From Flavobacteriales bacterium (GTDB taxonomy: Bacteria; Bacteroidota; Bacteroidia; Flavobacteriales; Flavobacteriaceae), in contig SGZC01000005.1 in assembly GCA_004213605.1 (NCBI GenBank), forward strand, positions 1-33,517: a stretch of DNA of 33,517 nt, written 5' to 3'. This document shows positions 1 through 10,016 of the stretch, one piece after another. A model generated the notes under the pieces. The model worked only from the letters and a program-made list of their open reading frames with translations. It was not told where the DNA came from and ran no database searches. Every line of letters begins with the position of its first letter. Position 1 is the stretch's first letter. The position numbers and the translations under genes were made by a program.

Positions 1-86
1 CTTTAATCTTGCCAAGTGAAATACAACGCATCCACGAATTGCAAAAATCATTGGGAATTAACTTTAAAGAACAAATACTCTCATAA
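1..86 (+). CDS. C-terminal fragment of an upstream CDS, unknown product (frame from nt 3: LILPSEIQRIHELQKSLGINFKEQILS*)
   Basis: Open frame from the window edge to TAA at 84-86, immediately before the next CDS on the same strand. Confidence 0.5.
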   Translation, partial: LILPSEIQRIHELQKSLGINFKEQILS

Positions 87-91
87 TTATT

Positions 92-343
92 ATGGCACTA
101 TCTAACAATGATATATTTAAAAAACTAAGAGTCGCATTAAAATTAAGAGATGATGAAATTGTACAAATACTTTCATTAGTCGATTTTAAAGTTACTAAAA
201 GCGAAATAGGTTCTTTTTTTAGAAACGAAAAACACCCTAAGTATGTAGAATGTGGTGATCAAATTCTTCGTAACTTTTTAAATGGCTTAGTCATTCATTT
301 ACGGGGTCCCATGCCAAACAAGGCAACTAAAAAAGAATCATAA
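92..343 (+). CDS. DUF1456 (YehS-like) family protein, single-repeat form
   Basis: NNDIFKKLRVALKLRDDEIVQIL...YVECGDQILRNFLNGLVIHLRG resembles one half of the YehS/DUF1456 repeat. Confidence 0.8.
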   Translation: MALSNNDIFKKLRVALKLRDDEIVQILSLVDFKVTKSEIGSFFRNEKHPKYVECGDQILRNFLNGLVIHLRGPMPNKATKKES

Positions 344-351
344 AATTTAGA

Positions 352-2739
352 CTAATTTGTAGGTTTAAATATAAGTTTTGTGGAATTCTTTTTAATTTCC
401 TCTTGATTCATTTTCATTTTTCTAAACGTTCCTTTATTGTACATACTCGCCTGATCTTGGTAATGTTTACTAAAAGGATTTCCCGATTGCCCAGTAGGCA
501 ATATACTCCAGCTATTTTCTACATCATTAAAGTCGATAATCCTTCGGGTGGAAGGGCCATTTCTTACCTGGTACATACCAGTGGAATCTCTTTTGTAGGC
601 TAAATTATTAATAACCTCTGAGGCACCATTAATTGGAAAGGGACCTACATTAAAAAAATCTTTTAATAGGTCAACACTTCCCAAAGGATGTTGGTGTTCT
701 ATCACATGAACTCGTCCCCAATTCCAGGTGTCGATGTCTTTTCCGAGTTGATTTTCTAGTGCTGTAACGGTTGAAATTAAAGATTTAGAGAGGATGTCTT
801 TTCGTGTTTCTACGATAGCTGGCGTGTTAATGTCGTCCCACCAAATACTTTCTTTTCTTAATAATTGATCGGCAATAACTCGTTTCATCAAATGTGTTTC
901 ATTGAATTGTTGATAAAGTGTAGCTCCCATTTCATCTTTAAACGTAGTGCTTAAATATTCGTAAATAAATTTATTGTAAATCGTGGGCGCCACTTCGTCT
1001 ATTTCATTTAATCCATCCCATAACTGAAGTATATCAATGGCTTTCTGAACATTTGTATCAAATGAATGATAATCTATAACCTCCGTAAGTTCTTCAATTA
1101 AAGTTCCTGAAACTGATGAGGTAACATCTGTAATCATTTTCGCAGTCGATGTTTTATTCCAGTTATCCTTTGATTCTAATAAATGTACAATTCTTTTGGC
1201 ACGGTCTTCAGGTAAATAGTAACCAGGGTATAACATGCCAGCAATACTATCTGGTTGATTATTAGCAGAGTATACATAGTTCCAAAGAGGATTTTCAGCC
1301 ATTGGGTTTTCCTGAAAATCTAAAAAGGCTATTTTATCGTCCTTACCACTTGCTCCATCTAAAATAAACTTTGAATTCACATGAGGATTAAGTTTATATA
1401 GTTTCGCTGAAGCCCACCAGCCAATATTCCCCTTGGCATCTCCATACATTACATTAAGTCCTGGAGCATGAATCATTGATACGCCCTTTTTAAAATCTTC
1501 CTTATTACGTGCAGTCGACATTCTGTAAATCGCTTCCATTAAGTGATTCTCTACTTGGGTATATATCCAAGACATAGCAATAGGTGATGTATCGTTAACA
1601 GTCACTAAAGTCTTATTAATTATAGGGCCGTGCCTACTAGTTTTATAATTGAATTGCAGGTCTTTTTGACCTTTTACCTTAATTAATTTGGTAGTATTTT
1701 TATAAGTAGCATATCCATCAGGGATTTGATATATATTTGAATTTTCTGGATCATTTTTTTCTTTATAAAAATCAATGTCATCGTTCTCAAACATGGTTAA
1801 CCCATAGGCTATCTGTTTGTTGTGTCCCAATAATGGAAATGGGATAATCGGTAAAAAATAACCATACATTTCATAGTCGGGGCTCGCAAGGTGCGCCTCA
1901 AACCAAACAGAAGGTTGTGAAAAACCAATATGAGGATCGTTGGCAAAAATTACGTTACCAGATTCAGTCTTATCGCCACCAATAACCCAACTATTGCTCC
2001 CTACAAAAGGCGGGATGGGAGTGGTGTTTAAAATAGTGTTGATATTAGAAACCATACTGGTATAATAGTCCATATCTGCTTTCGAGCTTTTAATTAAAAC
2101 ACTTTCTGGATCAATATTTATAGGCAATTCTTTTACATAATCTATTCCCAATTTTTCGATCAAAGCACTTAATAAGGGGTCTGTTTTTTGGGCCATAGCA
2201 AAACTAAATGCCATATATCCTAAAACATTATAAGTGTCAACTAGTGTGAAGTGTTCTTTTTTAAGACCGATTAGATGGAACTCTAATGGGGTAACACCCT
2301 CGTCTATAAATTGATTTATCCCTTTTAGATAGGATTCTAATAGTTGATATTCAGGGCTAGTGCTATCTAAATTAGCGACTGATTTTTTAGAATATTCATC
2401 GATTCCAATATTTATAAAAAACTGATCATTTTTAATTAAATCTTCCCCAAATAATTCTGATAACCTACCAGGTGCAATTCTACGCATTAACTCCATTTGC
2501 CACAACCGATCTTGAGCCTGGACATAACCTAAAGCGGTCACAGCGTCTAAATGACTTTTTGCGTAGATATGTGGAATTCCGTAATCATCAAAATAAACGG
2601 TTGTTTTCTGTTCGATGTTATTTAATGTGATTTCACCAGCGTAATCTGGTTTTAAGTGTTGATAATACCAAAAGCCTAAAATAAATATAAGACTGATAAG
2701 GAATAGTAAAATGATGATTATTTTTTTTAGAATGCGCAT
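352..2739 (-). CDS. Penicillin acylase family protein (Ntn hydrolase)
   Basis: 795 aa; GSNSWVIGG (catalytic Ser context), AQDRLWQMELMRR, NDPHIGFSQPSVWFEAHL motifs. Confidence 0.93.
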   Translation of the reverse strand: MRILKKIIIILLFLISLIFILGFWYYQHLKPDYAGEITLNNIEQKTTVYFDDYGIPHIYAKSHLDAVTALGYVQAQDRLWQMELMRRIAPGRLSELFGEDLIKNDQFFINIGIDEYSKKSVANLDSTSPEYQLLESYLKGINQFIDEGVTPLEFHLIGLKKEHFTLVDTYNVLGYMAFSFAMAQKTDPLLSALIEKLGIDYVKELPINIDPESVLIKSSKADMDYYTSMVSNINTILNTTPIPPFVGSNSWVIGGDKTESGNVIFANDPHIGFSQPSVWFEAHLASPDYEMYGYFLPIIPFPLLGHNKQIAYGLTMFENDDIDFYKEKNDPENSNIYQIPDGYATYKNTTKLIKVKGQKDLQFNYKTSRHGPIINKTLVTVNDTSPIAMSWIYTQVENHLMEAIYRMSTARNKEDFKKGVSMIHAPGLNVMYGDAKGNIGWWASAKLYKLNPHVNSKFILDGASGKDDKIAFLDFQENPMAENPLWNYVYSANNQPDSIAGMLYPGYYLPEDRAKRIVHLLESKDNWNKTSTAKMITDVTSSVSGTLIEELTEVIDYHSFDTNVQKAIDILQLWDGLNEIDEVAPTIYNKFIYEYLSTTFKDEMGATLYQQFNETHLMKRVIADQLLRKESIWWDDINTPAIVETRKDILSKSLISTVTALENQLGKDIDTWNWGRVHVIEHQHPLGSVDLLKDFFNVGPFPINGASEVINNLAYKRDSTGMYQVRNGPSTRRIIDFNDVENSWSILPTGQSGNPFSKHYQDQASMYNKGTFRKMKMNQEEIKKNSTKLIFKPTN

Positions 2740-2850
2740 AACTCTTTATAAATGTGGGCTTTTTTTAATGGGGAACAATTCCTAAAATTAGTCAATAAAG
2801 TTAGTAGTTTAATTTGAATAGTAGTAAATTCAGCCCACAAAATAAATAAA

Positions 2851-3849
2851 ATGAATAAACAACTAATTTTAAAAAAAAGGCCGATAGGTATTCCTAGTAA
2901 AGATACTTGGAGTTTTGAGCTTAACCCAATATTAAAACCCAAAGACGGAGAAGTTTTAATAGAGCATCATTACATTTCTTTAGACCCAGCGATGCGCGGC
3001 TGGATCATGGATAGAAAATCGTATATACCTCCAGTTCAAATTGATGAAGTAATGCGTTCTGGAAGTATTGGTAAAGTAATTGAATCAAACAACCATCCAA
3101 ACTTTAAAATAGGAGACTGTGTGGTTAATTGGGGCGGGGTACAGCAATACTTTACTACAAATGGAGAAAATTGCTTCAAAGTGGATGACACTATGGTTCC
3201 CATGCCAAAATATTTAGGAGTATTAGGGATGCCTGGAATGACTGCTTACTTTGGTATTCTTAATGTTGGAAAAATAAAGGCAGGTGATGTTGTATTGGTT
3301 TCCGGAGCTGCAGGAGCTGTTGGGAGTTTGGTAGGACAGATTGCAAAACTAAAGGGGTGTACTGTTATCGGTATCGCTGGTGGAAAAGAAAAAAATGACT
3401 ACTTAATTAATGAACTAGGTTTTGATCATGCTATCGATTATAAATCTGAAAATTTAATGGAGTCTTTAGCGATTAAGTGTCCTAAAGGAATAGATGTATA
3501 CTTTGATAATGTAGGGGGAGAAATATTAGATGCGGCGTTAACCAAATTACGGTTTAATGCTCGGGTGGTTATCTGTGGTGCTATTTCACAATACAATAAT
3601 GAAAATGATATCGTTGCTCCAAAAAACTATCTTTCCTTATTGGTGAATAGAGCGACAATGCAGGGAATGGTAGTCTTGGATTACGCTTCTGAATATCAGG
3701 AGGCTGGTCTGCAAATGGCAATGTGGATGATGGAAGGAAAAATAAAGAGTCGAGAAGATATTTATGAAGGATTGGACAACTTTTATGAAACTTTTTTAAG
3801 GCTATTTAATGGAAATAAAAAAGGAAAATTATTGCTTAAAATAAAGTAA
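2851..3849 (+). CDS. NADP-dependent oxidoreductase, MDR superfamily (prostaglandin reductase/CurA-like)
   Basis: YISLDPAMRGWI, GMPGMTAYFGILNVGKIKAGD, VSGAAGAVGSLVGQIAKLKG motifs. Confidence 0.93.
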   Translation: MNKQLILKKRPIGIPSKDTWSFELNPILKPKDGEVLIEHHYISLDPAMRGWIMDRKSYIPPVQIDEVMRSGSIGKVIESNNHPNFKIGDCVVNWGGVQQYFTTNGENCFKVDDTMVPMPKYLGVLGMPGMTAYFGILNVGKIKAGDVVLVSGAAGAVGSLVGQIAKLKGCTVIGIAGGKEKNDYLINELGFDHAIDYKSENLMESLAIKCPKGIDVYFDNVGGEILDAALTKLRFNARVVICGAISQYNNENDIVAPKNYLSLLVNRATMQGMVVLDYASEYQEAGLQMAMWMMEGKIKSREDIYEGLDNFYETFLRLFNGNKKGKLLLKIK

Positions 3850-3976
3850 ATAGACTTTTAAAAAAATAAATTTTAATTCTTATGTTTTTAATATTTTTCA
3901 GCAAAAGATTTTCTGAAGTTTATTTAATTATTAAAAAATTAGTACTTTCGGTTTATATAATCAAACAAAAACAACT

Positions 3977-4831
3977 ATGACACTAATTAAAAAAAGCCTT
4001 TTATTCCTATTTTTAATAGGTTTTGGTACCGCAGGTTTTGCACAAGAAAACAACGAGGAAGTTACTTCATCAACTTCAAATTCGGAAGTAAAAATTGGAG
4101 CAAAGGTAGGTTACAGTTTAGGTAATTTATCAAGCAGATCTGAAAACATCTATACGGAAGATTTTGAATCAATAACCGGAATTGATTTTGGTTTCGTCTT
4201 CGAGTTTAAATTAAGTGAACTAATATCGATGCAAACAGAGCTTAACTATACCCAAAGAGGTGGTGAAAGAAATGGGTTGCAGCCCATATTAAGTGATGAA
4301 TTGACAGATCAATTAAACATGTTTTTTCCATTTATAGGCTTACCTCCAATTACTAATGAAAACCCCTTATACGCTACCTATGACAGTAAGTCTGAGCTCA
4401 GTTATATCGAAGTTCCAGCTTTAGTTAAGTTTGGCTGGGGTAACAACTTTCGATTCTCTGTTGCTGTTGGACCTTATGTAAGTGTATTAGTTAATGCCAA
4501 TCAAGTTACTGATGGGACCAGTCAGTTTTTTCTAAATAGCGATGGTACCAATCCAGTTTTTTTACCTGGACCAGACGGACTTCCTCCTTATACTGAATTG
4601 CCTCCAACTCCTGTCGGAGCAAGCACAGATATCAAAGATGACTTAAAAACAGTTAATTTTGGTGGAACCTTTGCAATTGGACTTAGTAAAAACCTGAATG
4701 CAAATAGTGAATTGTTTTTTGATGCAAGGGCTTCTTATGGATTTAACACCATACAAATTAATGATCAATACGGAGAAAGTAGTATTGGAGGAGTTATCTT
4801 TTCGTTAGGATACGCCTATAAAATTCAATAA
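3977..4831 (+). CDS. Outer membrane beta-barrel protein (PorT-like family)
   Basis: Signal peptide; KIGAKVGYSLGNL, MQTELNYTQRGG, YIEVPALVKF; C-terminal beta-strand pattern. Confidence 0.8.
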   Translation: MTLIKKSLLFLFLIGFGTAGFAQENNEEVTSSTSNSEVKIGAKVGYSLGNLSSRSENIYTEDFESITGIDFGFVFEFKLSELISMQTELNYTQRGGERNGLQPILSDELTDQLNMFFPFIGLPPITNENPLYATYDSKSELSYIEVPALVKFGWGNNFRFSVAVGPYVSVLVNANQVTDGTSQFFLNSDGTNPVFLPGPDGLPPYTELPPTPVGASTDIKDDLKTVNFGGTFAIGLSKNLNANSELFFDARASYGFNTIQINDQYGESSIGGVIFSLGYAYKIQ

Positions 4832-4863
4832 AATAAGGACTTAACGTCCTATTATTTTCAATT

Positions 4864-4895
4864 ATAAAAGCCTATACTTCTGTATAGGCTTTTAT
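4864..4895. terminator. Bidirectional rho-independent-like terminator between convergent genes
   Basis: 14-bp perfect stem TAAAAGCCTATAC-TTCT-GTATAGGCTTTTA region (4864-4877/4882-4895), A-tract and T-tract flanks. Confidence 0.85.
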
Positions 4896-4906
4896 TAATT
4901 AAGAGT

Positions 4907-6607
4907 TTATTTCCAGTATTTAAGCTTACTTGTTTTTCCTATACCAGTATTAAATACATTTGTTGAGTCTAACTTCTTGTAAAAATTTTTCAATACTGGT
5001 TTTGCTGAGTATTCATGTCCCACATTGTGTTCTGCTGGATATTCAGCTCCTCTTTCATCAAAGGTTTTTAAGAGTTTGTTTTTTAAAGCTTTAGCGTCGA
5101 CTCCTTTTTTTACAATATAGTTTTGGTGAAATACATGACAAAACAAATGTCCGTAATGAAGCTTTATCTCCAGCTGATCTTCAATTTCAGGAGGTAAATT
5201 TTCAAACCAATCTTTTTCATTTCTAGGGAATGCCACATCTATAGACATCATAGGGCCAACCTTTTTTTGGTGTATTGCATGATAACGACCAATTGCACTT
5301 CCTGCCACAAATCGATGTAAAACTGCTTTTTCTCCTTCTCTATCGGTGCATTCAAAAAAATCACCCTCATGAGTGTTAAAAAAATCTTTAAAATATACTC
5401 GCGATTCATCGATAGCCTCATCCGATGTTTCAATGATCCAATGATGCTCATATAAATCACGAAAGTTTTCCATACGAGGAGGTAAATGGTTCGGCCAAAA
5501 CTTACTCAAAAATTGCATCAATCGATCTGAAAATTTATCAGGCATAAACTTAAATCTTCCAGCGATAAGATCTACTTTGCGTTTAAGAGCAAATAAAGTG
5601 GGGATAAAACTAGTTCCTAGTTGATCAATTACTATAAAATTATCCTTGCTATATTTTTTGGTAGCGTCATAACAAGCGCGATGTAAATAATCACCAGTCG
5701 TTGGAATATTTTTAAACTTAGAAAGTATATCGCGACGCATTTTCCATAACACATCAGGTTTGTTGGTTCCTATATAAAAAACCTTATTTTTTTTTGCCGC
5801 TGGATAGGTGTCAAGGCGAACCGCAAAAACGGCAACTTTACCGGCAGAACCAGAAACACCATATAAACGCCTGCCATCTGCATTAAAACGCGCTGGAGTG
5901 TCTTCGTCAATAGCTCTTAACCGTTCTTCATATGCATTATCGGAGGCTAATTTTTTTGGAAATTGAATTTGATCTGAACTATAATTTTTAGTTTGTAAAT
6001 TGGATAATATATCTTCAGGTGTATCGCCAAGTTCAATCCCTAAATCATTGATCAATACGAGTTCATCATTTTCATTTACTTGGGCATAAAGCGCTAACTC
6101 TGTGTAAGCAGGACCTCTTTGAATCAGTGAACCTCCTGAATTGTTACATATACCACCTATTATCGAGGCTCCTATAGAAGTTGATCCAATTACCGAATGT
6201 GGTTCACGTTCAATAGGAGCTAATATATTTTCAAGCTCAAATAAAGTGCTTCCAGGCAATCCTATTATTTGTTTTCCTTTGTCAATCAAATGAATATCAT
6301 TGATACGCATGGTATTTATGATGACTATAGGACGATCATAGTCAGTACCTTCAGGGGTAGATCCACCTGTTAAACCGGTATTAGCTGCTTGCATGATCAC
6401 GATATATCCCGATTCAACACAAAGTTCCAAAACTTTCCAAAATTCCAATAAATCTCCAGGTTTTATAACCGCAAATGCTTCTCCCATGCCATATCGATAT
6501 CCTTTTCGATGTCCATATTTGCTAGCTTCAGAGGTGAGGACATATTTTTCTTCAAGAATATTTTTTAAATCTTGAATGAACTTGGTTTTATCTGGTTTTG
6601 ATTTCAA
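4907..6607 (-). CDS. dld: Quinone-dependent D-lactate dehydrogenase (FAD)
   Basis: 566 aa; QAANTGLTGGSTPEG, GSTSIGASIIGGICNNSGGSLIQRGPAYTEL, EYPAEHNVGHEY motifs of Dld. Confidence 0.92.
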   Translation of the reverse strand: MKSKPDKTKFIQDLKNILEEKYVLTSEASKYGHRKGYRYGMGEAFAVIKPGDLLEFWKVLELCVESGYIVIMQAANTGLTGGSTPEGTDYDRPIVIINTMRINDIHLIDKGKQIIGLPGSTLFELENILAPIEREPHSVIGSTSIGASIIGGICNNSGGSLIQRGPAYTELALYAQVNENDELVLINDLGIELGDTPEDILSNLQTKNYSSDQIQFPKKLASDNAYEERLRAIDEDTPARFNADGRRLYGVSGSAGKVAVFAVRLDTYPAAKKNKVFYIGTNKPDVLWKMRRDILSKFKNIPTTGDYLHRACYDATKKYSKDNFIVIDQLGTSFIPTLFALKRKVDLIAGRFKFMPDKFSDRLMQFLSKFWPNHLPPRMENFRDLYEHHWIIETSDEAIDESRVYFKDFFNTHEGDFFECTDREGEKAVLHRFVAGSAIGRYHAIHQKKVGPMMSIDVAFPRNEKDWFENLPPEIEDQLEIKLHYGHLFCHVFHQNYIVKKGVDAKALKNKLLKTFDERGAEYPAEHNVGHEYSAKPVLKNFYKKLDSTNVFNTGIGKTSKLKYWK

Positions 6608-6625
6608 ATTGAAAAATTATTTGGA

Positions 6626-7429
6626 TTAATTTCCTATATAATAAGTGTCTAAATTTTGTGAAGAATTCGAAGAGTCTTCCAGGGGAATAGGTAATATTAT
6701 GCCTAAGATACTTAAGTCTTCTAATTGATATTCGACTGAAGTATCACTATAAATCATTCCAATTCCATCTGCAAAATAATTGGTGGTTTTTATGACATCT
6801 TGAGGCTGTAAAATAGGAATTTCTAGAACAGTTCCAAGCACTTCAAATGCTGCAATAATGGATAGGTTAATATTTATCATAGTAGATAAAACACTTGAGC
6901 TAGTAAAATTACCGTAACCATCTTCATAAGTCTCTCCTTGAATTGTAGTAATCTGATAATTAATTTTTATGGGTATTTCTTCAATAACTTCTAAAATTTC
7001 TCCTGAAATTTCACTCAATAAAGAGCCGTTATATTCATTCAAATCATACATTATTAAATTTACAAGTGGAATTGAAATTTCTGGAAATCCTTCAATTGGA
7101 GGTGTCCCAAACTGACCGTTTAGTAGTAATTCATCGTTATTCGCATTTAGTGAACTTTGTGAAAGTAGACTTGTCATAAAACCCGCTACTGGTTCAAGCG
7201 CGTTGAACTGATAATAACTATTATTCTCAATAATTTCAGTCCCTGAAATAAACAGCGAGTCTCTGGTATTTTCTTGCTCTGAATTTTGATTGTTATAGGT
7301 CCAGTAGGCACCAACATTCAAAGGGAAATAATCATAGGATTCTGGAATCGGAATTATACTTTCACTGTCATCACTACTTGAGCAGGATATAATTAACAAA
7401 GTCAAAAGTGCAAAGGTTATATTTTTCAT
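6626..7429 (-). CDS. Hypothetical lipoprotein
   Basis: MKNITFALLTLLIISCSSSDDSES lipoprotein signal; no family recognised. Confidence 0.7.
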   Translation of the reverse strand: MKNITFALLTLLIISCSSSDDSESIIPIPESYDYFPLNVGAYWTYNNQNSEQENTRDSLFISGTEIIENNSYYQFNALEPVAGFMTSLLSQSSLNANNDELLLNGQFGTPPIEGFPEISIPLVNLIMYDLNEYNGSLLSEISGEILEVIEEIPIKINYQITTIQGETYEDGYGNFTSSSVLSTMININLSIIAAFEVLGTVLEIPILQPQDVIKTTNYFADGIGMIYSDTSVEYQLEDLSILGIILPIPLEDSSNSSQNLDTYYIGN

Positions 7430-7494
7430 TTAATAAAATTTTAAACGAATATAGTAAAATTGATCAAGTTAAAAGGATAACAATTCAGTTGGGT

Positions 7495-7526
7495 TTTGGT
7501 TATTCTGATTTTAAAATTTACATTTG
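7495..7526 (+). promoter_or_regulatory. Bacteroidota-type promoter (-33 TTTG, 20-nt spacer, -7 TACATTTG) upstream of aroC
   Basis: TTTG at 7495-7498 and TACATTTG at 7519-7526, ATG at 7541. Confidence 0.65.
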
Positions 7527-7540
7527 TTAAAAACCAATGT

Positions 7541-8605
7541 ATGGCAGGTAATTCCTTTGGAACACTTTTTAAATTAACCACTTTTGGCGAATCCCATGGA
7601 TCTGCTATCGGTGGAGTGATTGACGGTTGTCCAGCAGGTCTCAAAATAGACTTCAACTCCTTGAAAAAAGATATGGTTCGTAGAATGCCAGGGCAATCAA
7701 AAATCACCACATCCAGAAAAGAACCTGATGCGGTTCAATTTTTGTCGGGTATATTCGAAGGTATAACGACAGGAACACCATTGGCCTTTATCATCGAAAA
7801 TACCAATCAAAAATCTAAGGATTATTCTCATATTAAAGATGTATATCGTCCTTCTCATGCAGATTATACCTTCGAAAAAAAATTTGGACACCGCGATTAT
7901 AGAGGAGGTGGAAGAGCTTCAGCACGAGAGACCGCTTGTAGAGTCGTAGCTGGTGCCATAGCCAAACAATTAATAAAGGATATTAAAATTACTGCATTTG
8001 TTTCTTCTGTCGGTAATATAAATATTAATAAACCTTATCAAGACTTAGATTTTAATAAAATAGAAGCTACAATTGTTCGTTGTCCAGACCTCCACGTCGC
8101 TGACAAAATGATTCAAAAAATTGAAGAAGTGAAAAAAACTGGAGATACGCTTGGCGGAACTGTCATGTGCGTCCTTCAAAACGTTCCTGTTGGTCTTGGA
8201 GAGCCAGTTTTTGAAAAACTTCATGCACAATTAGGTAAAGCGATGTTGTCTATAAATGCAGTTAAAGGATTTGAGTATGGTGCTGGTTTCTGTGCAACTT
8301 CTATGAAAGGGAGTGAGCATAATGACTTGTTCAATGAAGACGGAACCACCCAAACTAACTTATCTGGAGGAATTCAAGGTGGAATTAGTAACGGGATGGA
8401 TATTTATTTTCGAGTAGCCTTTAAACCAGTCGCCACTCTAATACAACAACAACAAGCTTTGAATAGTGAAGGGAATCTGGTGCAAATGAAAGGAAAAGGT
8501 CGCCACGACCCCTGTGTGGTACCCAGAGCTGTTCCCATTGTAGAAGCGATGGCAGCTTTAGTTTTAGCAGATTTTGCTTTAATCAATAAAACAAATAAAA
8601 TATAA
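7541..8605 (+). CDS. aroC: Chorismate synthase
   Basis: [76 protein letters not shown]; start chosen at 7541 rather than the ORF-track start 7496. Confidence 0.97.
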   Translation: MAGNSFGTLFKLTTFGESHGSAIGGVIDGCPAGLKIDFNSLKKDMVRRMPGQSKITTSRKEPDAVQFLSGIFEGITTGTPLAFIIENTNQKSKDYSHIKDVYRPSHADYTFEKKFGHRDYRGGGRASARETACRVVAGAIAKQLIKDIKITAFVSSVGNININKPYQDLDFNKIEATIVRCPDLHVADKMIQKIEEVKKTGDTLGGTVMCVLQNVPVGLGEPVFEKLHAQLGKAMLSINAVKGFEYGAGFCATSMKGSEHNDLFNEDGTTQTNLSGGIQGGISNGMDIYFRVAFKPVATLIQQQQALNSEGNLVQMKGKGRHDPCVVPRAVPIVEAMAALVLADFALINKTNKI

Positions 8606-8648
8606 TTTTTTAATTTAAATAAAGCCCTCTGACTTTTCGGACATCACT

Positions 8649-9950
8649 ATGAAAAAATTAGCATTACATTGGAAAATACTTTTAGGAATGGCTTTAGGAA
8701 TCTTTGTTGGTTTATTAATGACTTTTGTGGATGGTGGCATGCAGCTAGTTCAAGATTGGATTAAACCTTTCGGTAAAATATTTATCAATTCCTTAAAGTT
8801 AATTGCGATTCCATTAATACTAGCAGCACTCATAAAAGGTGTTTCAGATTTAAAAGATATTTCTAAACTATCGAAAATGGGAACAAGAACAATTATTGTT
8901 TATGTAATGACTACCGTGATAGCTGTTTCTGTCGGATTAATTTTAGTCAATTCTATTGGTCCAGGAAAAACAATTTCGGAACAAACAAGAACTGAAATGG
9001 TTGAAAATTATTCTGGAAGCACTCAAAAATATCAAGAAACTGCTATTAAACAAAAAGAATCAGGCCCTCTTCAAGCTCTAGAAGATTTGGTGCCTTCCAA
9101 CATATTTGAGGCTGCAACTAGCAATCGAAATATGCTTCAAGTCATCTTTTTTGCAGTTTTTTTTGGAATTGGTTTAATATTGATACCAGAGGAAAAAGGG
9201 GAGACCGTAAAGAAATTTTTTGATGGATTTAATGAGGTAATTTTAAAAATGGTGGACTTAATTATGTTGGCAGCTCCCTACGGAGTATTTGCGTTATTAG
9301 CTGCTCTCGTAGTAGAATCTCCAAGTGTTGATCTGTTTAAGGCTCTAGGATGGTATGCGATCACTGTTGTATTAGGTTTAATTGTCATGATTGTTATTTA
9401 TATAATTATAGTGATGCTATATACTAAAAAGAAACCTAGCTTTTTTATGAACGGTATCTCTCCAGCACAATTACTAGCTTTTTCTACAAGCTCTAGTGCT
9501 GCTACTTTGCCAGTAACTATGGAGCGAGTAACGGAACATTTAGGCGTAGAAGAGGAAGTTGCTAGTTTCGTTTTACCAATTGGAGCGACTATCAATATGG
9601 ATGGGACAAGTCTATATCAAGCAGTTGCTGCAGTATTTATTGCCCAAGCCTTTGGTATGGATTTAACTTTAAGCACTCAATTAGGGATTATTGCAACAGC
9701 TACGCTTGCTTCCATAGGGTCTGCTGCAGTTCCAGGAGCCGGAATGGTCATGTTAGTGGGGGTTTTGGGCTATGCTGGAATACCAGAAGCAGGGTTGGCA
9801 TTAATTTTTGCTGTCGATAGACCTTTAGATATGTGCAGAACAACTGTAAACGTTACCGGAGACGCTATGGTTTCGATGCTAGTGGCAAATTCTGTTGGTA
9901 AATTAGGCAATCCAACCATAAAAGATTGGGACGATAATTACGAGCAGTAA
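8649..9950 (+). CDS. Dicarboxylate/amino acid:cation symporter (SDF/DAACS family)
   Basis: AFSTSSSAATLPVTM, LPIGATINMDGTSLYQAVAAVFIAQ, DRPLDMCRTTVNVTGDA motifs. Confidence 0.95.
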   Translation: MKKLALHWKILLGMALGIFVGLLMTFVDGGMQLVQDWIKPFGKIFINSLKLIAIPLILAALIKGVSDLKDISKLSKMGTRTIIVYVMTTVIAVSVGLILVNSIGPGKTISEQTRTEMVENYSGSTQKYQETAIKQKESGPLQALEDLVPSNIFEAATSNRNMLQVIFFAVFFGIGLILIPEEKGETVKKFFDGFNEVILKMVDLIMLAAPYGVFALLAALVVESPSVDLFKALGWYAITVVLGLIVMIVIYIIIVMLYTKKKPSFFMNGISPAQLLAFSTSSSAATLPVTMERVTEHLGVEEEVASFVLPIGATINMDGTSLYQAVAAVFIAQAFGMDLTLSTQLGIIATATLASIGSAAVPGAGMVMLVGVLGYAGIPEAGLALIFAVDRPLDMCRTTVNVTGDAMVSMLVANSVGKLGNPTIKDWDDNYEQ

Positions 9951-9969
9951 ACGATTAGTCGCATAAAAA

Positions 9970-9997
9970 AACCGAAAATAGATACCTACTTTCGGTT
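9970..9997. terminator. Terminator hairpin between convergent symporter and MscS genes
   Basis: AACCGAAA (9970-9977) / TTTCGGTT (9990-9997), preceded by an A-tract and followed by a T-rich run. Confidence 0.7.
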
Positions 9998-10016
9998 GTT
10001 TATTGTTTCGTTGAAA

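Noticed and set aside
403-603. 66-aa plus-strand ORF antisense to penicillin acylase
   Set aside because: Fully inside a strongly supported CDS on the opposite strand; no recognisable protein features.
2727-2942. 71-aa minus ORF overlapping the MDR oxidoreductase start and the divergent promoter
   Set aside because: Antisense to a well-supported CDS; hydrophobicity reflects AT-rich composition.
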